From: Scenedesmus sp. ARA3
Lineage: Eukaryota; Chlorophyta; Chlorophyceae; Sphaeropleales; Scenedesmaceae
NCBI GenBank assembly: GCA_004335835.1
Contig: RWJK01001661.1
Span: forward strand, 62,001 to 126,000
Reading direction: 5' to 3'
Length of the DNA: 64,000 nt
Both the position numbers and the translations under genes were made by a program. The notes under the pieces are model-generated. The model searched no databases. It was not told the DNA's origin and worked only from the letters and a program-made list of their open reading frames with translations. This document shows, one piece after another, positions 44,849-56,800 of this stretch. Numbering within the stretch: the first letter of the stretch is position 1; each line of letters begins with the position of its first letter.

Positions 44849-46506
44849 CGGCGGGCTGCGGCGGCGGGCGGTGGATGGTTCGAGGGTTGAGGGTTCCAAG
44901 GCTTTCCTGCATGGGCAGGTTGGGGCTGCTGGCTGGCGTTTGGATTGACCTGCTGGTAGGTTTCAGCCATCTCTCTGCAGATCGTGCGCTTTGTTTGGCG
45001 GTTGCAGCGCTAGCAGCTGCTCTGCCTGTGTGTAATGGAGGCAGCAGCAGGCATCTGTATGTGGTGGCTGGCAATGTGATGGCAGGGGTGGAGCACTATG
45101 TTGGTGGCAAGGTGGATGGTTTGCATGCGCAGTAGGTTCTGCCCAAGCATGGGGCAGCTGGGGGGGGCGGTTACACAGCACACAACAAACCATTTGGGGA
45201 GCATTGAGTGCTGAAGAAGTGTGCACGGCAAGTGTTTGTGTCTGTAACAATATTCGTGTTTAGGCTCCGTGGCATAGCGTGTGTACCGGCCAGCTGCAGG
45301 CCCATGCATACGTACTGGGCTCTGACTGGTGGATTGCAGGGCAGTTGTGGCACTGCCTGCGCGCTGTCATCTGGTATGCAGGTTGTGCCAGTGTCAGCAT
45401 GGTCAGCTGTTGACAGGGAGTTTGCAGAGCTGTGTGGGGCACGTTTGATGTGCATCCTCAGGTGGGCTACTTTTGGAGGCGCTCTGCTCTGCATGCGCGG
45501 CTGGCAGTTGCATGCTGACGGCAGCATACACGCATGCGGCCCCTCTGTTGCCGCCTTAGACGTCTTGTGTGGTGGTGACGGCTGTTTGGGGCTGCTGATG
45601 CGTCCTGCGCCTAACATGTTCCCTGTGCGCACAGCGTGCTGTCCTGCGAGTGTAACTGCTACCTGCATGGTACTGCGCCCATGTAAAGGTTCCAGCTGGT
45701 TGCCGCTGTGTCATATCTCTGAGCGCCGCCGGCGGCGCAGGGCTAGCCTGAGTGCCGTCGACAGCCTGTCGATACTGAGTATCATGTTCAAAGCGCGTGC
45801 ACACCAAGCAGGTCGGTTGGACGGAAGTAGTTGGTGTTAACATGGATCGGCAACTTTCTTTATATGGAGTTTTCAGAGTGTTTTAGCATGTAAAGCAGAT
45901 GTCAGCAACACATGCTTGTGCAGAATGTGCTCTTGCAACTCCTTATGCACATGCCTAAAACTCTATATTAACATGCTGCCAGCAGTGCATGCATGACTCA
46001 TGCGCTGTCCACCTGTCGCGTGTCCCGCAGCTACACACCAGCCAGCAGGACCCCTGCATGCCAGCACAGCTTGAGCTGGGTCCAACAGAAACGTTCACGC
46101 ACAGATTCATCGCAGCTGGGCAACAGAAAGTTGCATAGCAGTCGCTGGCCGGGGATCGGCTCCAGGTCATCCCCTGTCAGAGGGGGGTGACCTGGATGGT
46201 CAAGCCCTGCCAGGCTGGTGACAAATCCATGTGGCATTAGGCAGCTGCGCCAACGACGGCATCTATCGCTTACCGAAGTAAAGCTTATAATCTGTCAATC
46301 TACAGTTGGATTTTTGCTCCGTCACGGCACCGCTCCGTTGTGAACAGCACAGGAGACGTGCAGCATTCCGCGCAGCAGCATAGCAGAAAACGCCATCAAC
46401 TGCTTAAGTACATCATTAAAAACATGATCGGGGGCCATTGAGCGCTGACAGCCAGCAAATATGACGATGCAGCCTGCTGCCGAGTGCTGCACTCCCGGAT
46501 AAACCA
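44849..46506. other. Intergenic, PP2A-A to receptor cyclase
   Basis: About 1.66 kb. The first 400 bp probably hold the PP2A-A 3' untranslated region, ending near the TGTAA at 45243-45247. The rest has only open frames without recognisable protein features, and no RNA gene was seen. Confidence 0.4.
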
Positions 46507-49337
46507 ATGGCGCAGCAGCTGTGGGTCTTGCTGCTTGTGTTTGCGGTTCTCCGGTCCAATGAAGCCGCGGGACTACAACAGTTGTACGACTGCCCGGACT
46601 CAGGAGTGCAAAGCAGCAGCAAGTGCAACCAGACATGCTTCAAGACCCTAGGCAATGCCCTGATAGGCCTCTATGGTGATCTGTCGGGGTCCCCAGAGCC
46701 ACCACCATGGTCCGGGGTGAAGCCTGGCAGCATGTGTCAGACATGCATCAACCACAGCACCAAGTCAGGCGCCCCGGTGAGCATGGTGCAAGGCAGCGTC
46801 AGCACTGCACGCAGTCATTGCTGCTGCAGTTGACACAGCCAAGACCCAACAAATTTGAGCTGGTTCTTGTTCGTTTGTGACCTCAACAGCAGCAGCCGCA
46901 GCAGCAGCAGCAGCGCATCCAACGCTGGCACAGCAAGAGTGTCAGCACACGCATCCAGTTGGTTGCCGACAACAGCTGCTGGTTGCCCGTGTCATACAGC
47001 CCGCGCAGCAGCCGTGGCAATTCTCACAGCAGCAGGAGCAAATGCACTTGAACCATCAGCCATCAATGGTTCGGCACTTGTAGCAGCGTGACTGGCAGTG
47101 CAACACTTGCGTCACCACCTCGCCAACTGTCTGCTGTTGCCCCCTTGTGCCGCCCTGCACAGGTGAGCCTGCCGTCCTACTGCTGCTGGCCAGGCGTGTA
47201 CTGCTGCTCAGAGGACAGTGGCAGCTTCCTGGAACATGACGACCCTTTCGGCTGCTCGGATGGCATGCCAGCAGCAGTGCACCACCTCGCTATGCGAGGC
47301 TGGAACTTGTCTGGCAGCTTGAGCAAGCCAGTAATTGATGCTTGGGAGCAGCTGTCAGACTACGGCCTGCGCTCTATCGACCTGAGCAGCAATGCGATCA
47401 CTGGCAGCATCCCCAGGAGCATTGGGAAGTTGACGCACATGCGCAGCCTGAACTTCAACCTGAACCGTGAGTGCTGCGGGCCGTGTGGTTGCCTTTGCAA
47501 CTGCGGGTGGTGCTGGCCATCGCGTATGATTGACCGACATGTTGCAGAGATCTGCAGCCGCACACGCATATACAATGGAGTCGCAGAACGCAGGAAAACA
47601 AAGCGCATGATGTGCCGTGCCAGTCTTACTGCGGTGTGCATTATGTTACGCCATCGCAGGCTTGACGGGCTCTATCCCAAAGGAGATCTCAGAGCTTGCA
47701 AAATTGGAGCACTTCTATGCCAGCTTCAACAGCCTCTCAAACCCAGCAGGCTCCACACAGCCGCTGGCAGGGCTGTTCTGCATGAAAGAGCCGGAGCGGC
47801 TGTACAGCTTGATCCTGCGGGCCAACAACTTCACAGGCACAGTGAACATGTCGCACTGCGAAGGCCTGGGGCTGCTTGATGTGCAGGTAGGCCTGCTGCT
47901 GTTATTTTTTTGCATGCAGCGCAGTTGTTTTGGCAGCTGTGGTGGCAGGCAAGCGTAGGATTGTGTATGTGTGCAGGTGCGTGTGGTTGTGATGGTAAGT
48001 GTGGTGTGGTGCAGGAATTGGCGTTGATGGCCCTGCTGGCCTTTGCAGGCCCCCGCCGCGGATACTGCATGTTGCGCCTGATAACTGGAGGGCATTCAAC
48101 CATACAGTGTGTGCCTTTGGATCATATTGCCATTCATGACTGCTTGTGTTGGGTTGCCGCGTTCAGCTAAGGTCCTGCTGCTGCAAACTGGGGTCATGCT
48201 TGCAGGACAACCGCTTCTATGGAGCGCTGCCTATTGGCATCACCAACCAGAACCTGATCAGCTTGCGAGCCGCCAACAACATGTTCAACAGCAGCATACC
48301 TGAAGCTCTCTGGAGGCTGCCGCAGCTCGCAACACTAGAGCTGCCCAACAATGAGTGAGTTTGTACTCTTTGCAAGCACGGCAGCAGCTGCAGGTGCTGT
48401 TGCTGCTATAGCTAACGAAATGCAGGTTGTGCTTGCATGTTTGTAGCAGCCGTACAACCGTTTGAAAGCCAGCAGCACTGCAATGCCTGTGGCCTGATCA
48501 CGCCGTGGTTGCGAGTTGAATCACTGCAGTATGAACCTATATTGCTGGTGCGTGGTAGTATCTTCAACCAGGTTATGGTGGTCAACTGTAGTCAACATCA
48601 GTCTGCACTAGCTCTGGCTAAGCAGGCATGCCATGCTTACACATTGCATATCCGCCTGTTGGCTGCTGCTTGCAGCTTGAGTGGCACGCTGTCTCCCTAC
48701 ATGGGCACGGTCAACAACCTGGTCAACATTCGGCTTGGAAATAACAGCCTGCGTGGCACTATACCCGGCAACGTGACAACCAACAGCCAGATGCTGCTTT
48801 TGGAGCTTCAGGATAACCCGCTGCTCTACGGCACGCTACCTGATGTGTCGTGAGTGTGCCGGAAAAAGTCGTGGCTGTGATAACTACATACAGCACCGCA
48901 GTGTGCAGATAACAGCTGCGTAGACGTTGCACAGGTCGCAGTCGCGTTCTACCCACAGCTAGATGCTGATGCAAGGTATACTGTACGGTGTGCACAGCGA
49001 GCAGCACACTGAGGCGAAACAGTGCATGGTGTGCATATTTCCGCCATACTGAAACGGCCGCGCTGCATGCTTGCAGGAGGATGGTGGGCATCAGGACGCT
49101 GGACCTGCACAACACCTCCATCAGCGGTGAGCAGCATGCGAGGACGTGAAGCCCAGCGCCTGTTCATGGCCATCTCTGTGTCGTATAACAGACTTGCATA
49201 TGAGTGTGACCTACAACAGACTTGCATGTGTCTCCTGTACCCGCAAAGCAATGCGGGTCATGCGGCCTTCCCCGTGCCAAGGCATAGCTGCACAGCTTCC
49301 TGACCAAAGCTCTGCTGCTGCCGCAGCTTGTTGTTAG

Positions 49338-49397
<60 letters not shown>

Positions 49398-49447
49398 NNN
49401 NNNNNNNNNNNNNNNNNNNNNNNNNNNNNNNNNNNNNNNNNNNNNNN

Positions 49448-49504
<57 letters not shown>

Positions 49505-49596
49505 TGCAGGCACCATCCCAGAGGCATTCGGGAGCCTGCCCTACCTGGAGCGCGTCGACATCAGCCTCACGCACATGCTGTGCTGATGCTGCTGTC

Positions 49597-49635
<39 letters not shown>

Positions 49636-52600
49636 GCAGGCACCATCCCTGAAGCACTGGGCTCCCTGCCCTACCTGGAGCGAGTCGACATCAGCCTCAC
49701 GCACATGCTGTGCTGCGAGAACCAGTCCCATGCAGACGCGCTGGCTGCGCAGGGCATCGACAAGCTGCTGCCCAGCTTCCTGCGCTTCAACAACCGCATC
49801 GTGCAGTTTGACACCACGCGCAACGTGCCTATGAGTGACCTGGACCCTGACCAGCCCACAGACGTGCTGTGAGTGATGCACTTGTGATGCTGTGTGCCGG
49901 CAAACATGCGAGGTGGCACTGGGCTGGTGTCCTGGCATGCTAGCAACTCAGCAGTGTGGCAGTGGTTTCTGCAGTTGGCGCGCATGTACAGAAGCCAGAT
50001 CCTGGTCCATGGTTTGTGTGCATTGCGGAAGCAGCTGGGCTGACTGTGAGACTCCTTGCGGGGGAGGTAGATGTTGTGGACACAGCTAACTGCAGACAAT
50101 TTCTGTCAGCATTGAGGCCGCCAGCCTTCATGCATACACTTGCCTAGCCCAGCTCACCTGCTGTTACGCGCTGCAACTGCAGGTGTGGATCTGTAGAACG
50201 CCGCAGGCAGCCGTCCTCTGTTTGGAATGTGCTGGATCTGCCGATCACCAACAGCGCAGTCACCAGGCAGAAGTGGAGTATAGGACCGCTGTACTCCTTC
50301 TACAAGAACTGCACCTGCACTCCGGTACGTGGGTGCACTGCCACCTGCCAGCTGCGTCCAAGCACTGTCGTTATACGTGATATTCATTGGTTGATATTCA
50401 CACAGCATGCAACACTTGCAGGACCCTATCACATGCATGCCCACACAGGACAGCTGGGCTGAATTGCATTAGTCATAGAAGCTGCAGAAGCCTCGACATC
50501 AAGGAAAATCATCACTGGCATCTTTGGTTGGTGTCCAAGTCAATGGCTGCTTGTCTGCTGTGCTGCCGCATTCATTCAGCATGGCTCAGCCACCCTCAAA
50601 CTGAGCCGCTGTACACATGCGCTGCTGCATCTGCAGGCGTACGTGCAAGACACGCAGTCCCGCGTGCCAGTCAACATCACACAGGCCTGGTGCGACAACC
50701 CAGCCATCCCAGACAACAGCTGCCCCGAAGCATTCATCTTCCGCTGCTCCCTAAAGCATCCGCCGCAGCTAACCCTAGCGCAGCAAGTCGCGCTGGGTGT
50801 GGCTGGTGCTTTCTGCGTGGTGCTGCTTGCGGTGCTGGCGAATACCTGCATGGCGCATGCCAGCAAGATGCGGCGCTACTACATCCGAGCCAAGACGCGG
50901 CTGCAGGGCACGCCGAAGCACGGCAGAATGAGCTTGGTGGTCACAGATATTGAGGGCTACTCAGGTGGGGTCGGTTGGCTGGTGTCGTGGCTAGCGTAGT
51001 TGCACAGGTTGTGCTGCTTGCGTGAACGAAGACCAGCGCACGCATGGTCAAGCAGTTGGCAGTCACTGGCAGCTATATCTGGCGCAGCAGCACTGACATT
51101 GGGGCCGTGCAGCTTGCGTGGTGTCCTTAGGCGCTGATGTTTCTGGCTACTCTGCTTGTCCTTGCTTGCATACCAAAACAGCGCGCTGTGCGCGGCTGCA
51201 CTCCGGCAGTCGGTCCTTCCTCCACATACCCCACTGCTACTCCACATCCTCATCGTCACCACCCACACAATGTGCTGCCGCCGCTGCTGCTGCTGATGCT
51301 GCACTTCTTCCACACCACAGAGATCTTCAAGCGCGCCCCTGAGGTCATGTTCCGCGCGCTGGTCATGCACAACGGCGCCATCCGCGCCGCCAAGTACGCC
51401 AACTGCGGCTTTGTGCTGGAGCAGGAGGGCGACAGCTTCACGCTGGCCTTCCACAACGCGTTTGACGCGGTGGCCTTCTGCCTGCAGGTGAGGTTTGACC
51501 AGGTTTGACTGGGGTTGACCGGCTTTGACCAGGTGGCAACTTTGGTGTTAGGAGATCGACAGCTTCGCGCTGGCCTTCTACAACGCCGTCGACTGCCGTG
51601 GCCTGCAGGTGAGGTTTGACCAGGTTTGACCGGGGTTGACCGGAATTGACTGGGGTTGACCTCTGCCTGGGTATGGTTGAGGTGGATTCTTGCTGGAGCA
51701 GGAGGGCGACAGCTTCACGCTGGCCTTCTACAACACCTTCGATGCGGTGGCCTTCTGCCTGCAGGTAAGGTTGGACCGGGGTTGACCGGGGCTGACCGGG
51801 GTTGACCGGGGTTGACTGGTTAACCATCTGCCTGAATTGTGTTGAAGGTGGCTTTGTGCTGGAGCAGGAGGGTGGCAGCTTCATGCTGGCCTTCTACAAC
51901 GCGTTTGATGCAGTGGCCTTCTGCCTGCAGGTGAGGTGACCAGGGTTGACCGTGTTTTGTTCTGAATCAAAGGTGGCGGTTTTGTTCGTTGGAGGGCGAC
52001 AGCTTCACACTGGCCTTCTACAATGCATTCGATGCGGTGGCCTTCTGCCTGCAGGTGAGGTTTGGCCAGGTTTGACCGTGGTTGACCTCCTCTCTGAGCA
52101 GTATCGAAGCTGTTGGCGTTCTGCTGATAGGAGGCCACGTGACTATGCTGCTGACTGGCAACTCTACTGCGTGCTTGTTTTTGTGCTGCAGGCTCAGCAG
52201 GCGCTGCTGTCGCTGCAGTGGCCGGAAGGCCTGGGCATGGATGAGTCAGCGCTGCCCTCCGCTGACTCCATCTCGGCACGCAGGCCCAGCAGTGAGTGCG
52301 CAGCGGACTTGCATTATCTTTCAACATTGAAATGTTCTCATGGCGATCTGACTTGTGCCAGTGAAGGAGTGAGCATACTAGCACCAAGCCCTGCAGCATC
52401 AGTAAACCAGGCTGCTGGCCAAATATTGCTGCTATCAGCATGATTACCTCTCTCCCAGTGCAGCAGCCACATTAGCTGTGGAGGGCAGGGGCATGCGGTC
52501 TGAGCTGTGTTGTGCAACGTGTTGCGAACTGTCAGACCAATGCAGTGTTTGTGCAGAGCCGAGGTAGCTTCATGCGGTACGCTGTGCATAGCCGGCTTGC

Positions 52601-53563
52601 ATTGCATGCAGCGACACATGTAAGTATCCCTGGACACTGCTGCAGAGGTTGCTGCAGCTGCTGCTGTTCTGCATGCTGAGCAAGTGGCGTACTGCATGCG
52701 GTGTCGTGATCGCAGGGTTGCAGCAGCGGCTGTCGCAGCTGCTCACATCAGGCACGCGCCGCAGGGCGCAGCAGCTCAACAAGTCAGCGGGTGAGCCGAG
52801 AAGTTGCAGCCACTGTCAGCCCAACCTGATATTGGCGCAGCTGCAAGCGTTGCTGACAAATACTACGTTGTGGCACATACGCCTGCTGTCTGTGTCCCAC
52901 ACTGCGGTGTTGCAGCAAAACAGAGGGGATGCTTCTCCAATGTGCGGCCTGTGTCAAGCCAGCACTGCTCAGCAGCCACATGTAGGCAGCAAAAAATTTA
53001 AGTGCGGCATGCACTGCCTGTGCTCCTTGCCAAGATTTTGATGCATGTCATGCTGACAACTTTCTGGTGTGTATCCTCTGCGCTGCAGCCGGCAACACGG
53101 TGTCTGAGGGCGAGAGCATCAGCCTGCACGTCAGCCCCAGCAGGCAGCTCAGCCAGGTGGGTCATTTTTGCAGTGCATTTTGCATTGCATTTTGCATTTT
53201 GCATTGCATTGCATTGCATTGCGTCTTGCTTTTGCGCGCATGGGCTTTAGGAACCACCGATTGCATTGCATTTTGCATTTTGCATTTTGCATTTTGCATT
53301 TTGCATTTTGCATTGCATTGAAATGCATTGCATATGAGGCACATGGCGTACGCTGTCCACGCCTCATTACTGTTTCCACAGATGCATTTGCACTTCATGC
53401 ATCATGCCAGCTGCTGCTGTTCAGCCGGCGTTTGACACACAGACGCCTTCAAGACACGTGGGGGGATGGCGTGACGCACATTGCGGCTGCCATTCTTTGA
53501 ATACGCCGCATGCATGACGGAGCACAGCATCTGCACACTCGGACCCGCACGCTTGACACCCGC

Positions 53564-53609
<46 letters not shown>

Positions 53610-53774
53610 AGTCTCTGGCGGCGCGCCTGGCGGGCCTGAAGACCCCTCCAACCGACCCTGCACTGTTTGCTGGGCTGCGTGTGCGCATGGGCATCTGCAC
53701 TGGCGACGTGCCCAGCGGCACTCCAATCAAGAGCAGCGCGCTGTTTCAGCTGGCCAAGGGTGAGACGTGGTTGC

Positions 53775-53819
<45 letters not shown>

Positions 53820-56800
53820 GCTGTGTTTTGTATGCGGGCCGGGGATGAGATGCCAGCATGGTGCTGTACACTGAGCAGCAATCAGTCAGGATTGCCTTGG
53901 CTGTTGCAAGGCAGGTGCCGTGCCGGATATATCGCCCAGACTCCTTACAGTGCACAGCTATTCACTCTTGACCTCCAGCCTGCTGCATTGTTATGACATT
54001 GTTACATTGTTACATTGCCCTGCAGTGGTGTCTGATTTTGGCAACGGCGGCCAGGTTGTGATGGACCATGTTACATTTGCGGCAGTGAAAGAGAGCCTCA
54101 CAGTGCTGGGTGCTGTGGAGGCAGGCGGCATCAACTACACACGCCTGGCAACACACAGGTCGCTGTGGACAAGCCTCAAGGTGGCGCTGGGCTGCACTAG
54201 GTGAGGTTATTAACATTGACAACAACGTTAGTAACAGATGAGCTGCTGCGGCGGCGGCAGCAGCAGCGGCTGTTTGTGCAGGGGTTGCTTCAACTGCCAG
54301 CTCTACAGTTGGTCAACAGGTAGAGCGTGGCAGATGCTACAGGGTAGCTCACGGCCTGCTGAAGTAATGCCATGGATGTGTGACAAATCCCCCTGCTCCT
54401 CCTGCTGTTACTGCTGCTGCTGCTCTGCTGCTGCTGCTGTTTTCCTGCAGCCCGCTCGATCCTGCAGAGGAGGCTGTCGTGCTGGACATGGGTGCATACT
54501 ACCAGCCTATTCAGGGCGCCAACAGCAGCGCAGATCGGCCAGATACCTTGGACCTAGCTGGCTACCCAGCGCCGGGCAACATGCAAGACGCCGATGATGG
54601 CGAGCAGCAGCAGCAGCAGCAATCTGGCGGCTGTTGCAGAGGCTGGATCGGCTGTCTGCAGCAGCTGCGCAGCAACTCGAGTGCGGCAAGTGCCCTGACA
54701 TCAGCCAGCAGCAGCAGGCGAGGCTTCAGCGCATCACCGAGCCTTGCAGGAACAGCTTCAGGGGCTTCTAGTAGGCAGCCATGGGGCAGCCGCATTTCGC
54801 AGCTCTCTGCATTGTTCAGGCGGCAAGCGAGCAGCGCTGGCGGCAGCGGCGCGCAGCCACCACAACCTGTAAGCCAACAGCAGCAGCAGCGGCACGGCAG
54901 GATGAGTCACACCACCGCAAGCAGCACCAGCAGCGCCGTCCCTGCTGCAGCAGCAGCATCAGCAGCAGGAGGCGGAGAGGCATCAAGTCCTCACTCGGTG
55001 TTTGAGCGCGTGCGCAGCTTCAGGCGCATGCTGTCCAACACGTATGGTGCAGAAGGTAATGCGGCCGGCAGCAGCAGCGGCAGGCGGCAGCGCGACTGGA
55101 GCAGTTTGCGGCTGTTTCAGGTGCTGCCGGCGGCGCTGACTGGGCGCGCACATGTTTGGCACAACCAGCTCAACTTGAAGGATGGCTGGAGGCCGTATGA
55201 CATGCCATACTTTGACGCGGTAAGTGCTTGAGCACTTGGTTCATGTTTGTTTGTTCAGTCCTGGCAGTGCATCATCTCGCATAGATATGCATTTGTGTCA
55301 AAGCTTCTGCTGTTGGAAATTCCCGTAAAAAAGCAGGTTTGATTCAATGTATCGCCCACTGGCTGAGCGCCACTTGCAGGAAACTTCCCTGAGTGTCCTG
55401 TCGGACACTCTGCCCTTACCTTGTGCGCGCATCTGCCCCTTTTCCGCCTGTTGCTGCAGCCCGGAAGTACAGTCGTGCCGCTGTCAGGTGGAGGCGTCAG
55501 CTTCCAGCATCATCAAGCCAGCAACCACACCGGCTGCTGTAACTGGAGTACTGCACCTTCATCACGCACCGCATCTGGCTCTGTCCATGTCAACAACAGC
55601 AGCGCTGTTGTCAACAGCGCAAGCGTGAAGGCAGGCAGCATAGGAAGCAACGGGTCTGGGGCTGTGCAGGGCCTCAGCAACAGTAGCATGGCGCTGCAGC
55701 AGCTGCCGGCTGTCACGATGGTCTTCATGTCGGCAGAGAACCCGGAGCAGTTGGTGCGGCGCAGGTGAGGTTTGCAGCGCTGCCCGAGGCTGGAAACAGA
55801 GGATGCATGCTGCTGCTGCTGCTGCTGCTGCGTCACACAGGCTGCCTCCGCTCTCTGCTTGCTGCACCCTGCTGTTGCGCCTGCTCCTGTGCGCCCACTC
55901 TCACCTCACTCGTCATTCTTCCTGCTGCTTCTCACTGTTGTGCTTGACTGTTGCTGCCTTCTTCTTCGTTAGCATCACATCGTGCTGTATACATGCTGCA
56001 GCCTGCCCTGCTCTTCCTCCTGTATCTCTGCTCTCAACTCAAACCCCTTCTCACTGCTCCTTTGCACTGCTGCACCTGACTGCTGCTGCCATCTTCCTCG
56101 TTATCATCACAACAGGCGGAGCTTCACACCAAAGGTTCAAGCGCTGCTGCACCAGGCAGTGCGCGACGGCCTGCGCCGCTGCGGCGGCTACCTCTGCAGG
56201 GTTCAAGAAGGCGACCTGCGCTTTATGGTGGCCTTTGCAAGCCCTGTGGCAGCACTGGAGTGGTGCCTGGTGGTGCAGGAGGCAGCAATGTATTTGCCCT
56301 GGCCCACAGAGCCGGTGCTGCTGTATGAGGGGTGCACTGTGGAGCGGGATGCGCAGGGGCACATTGTGTTCCGGGGGCCGCGCATTAAGATGGGTGTCTG
56401 TGAGTATCTTCAGGCCAGCAGCCAGTAGTTGTGTGTTGCAGTGTATGACTCGTTTATGCGTTGCATTAAATGCAGTTCATGGATGCTGCGCACTGTGCAC
56501 CTATGGCGGTACAAGCTGTGCGGCTGTTGCTTGCTCCTGCTGCATCTTGCGCTCACAACCGACGCTGTTGCTGATGCTGTTGCTGCTGCTACTGCAGGCG
56601 AGGGCGTGCCCTCCTCCATCTTCCCGGACCATGAGGGCCGCGCCGACTACCACGGCCCAGCAGTCAACATGGCGGCCCGCTACGCTGACAAAGGCGCCAA
56701 AGGCGGCCAGATCGCTTGCTCGTTGGAGCTGGCTCAAAAGGTGCTGGCGGCCTGGGGCAGCAGCAGCAGCAGCGGCGGCGGCTGCGGCAGCAGGGATCAA

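Noticed and set aside
45208..45840. A 210-codon open frame in the PP2A-A downstream spacer.
   Set aside because: No ATG context, domain, codon pattern or splice support; composition is that of random Cys/Ser-rich frames in this GC-rich DNA.
49398..49447. The N block as a masked repeat or exon loss.
   Set aside because: Exactly 50 N inside a CTG run fits a scaffold gap, and flanking exons 6 and 7 join in phase without needing missing coding sequence.
8596..52054. Exon echoes as insertions of a transposable element.
   Set aside because: Each copy resembles only its own neighbouring exon, is always in the same orientation, and shows no terminal inverted repeats or target-site duplications.
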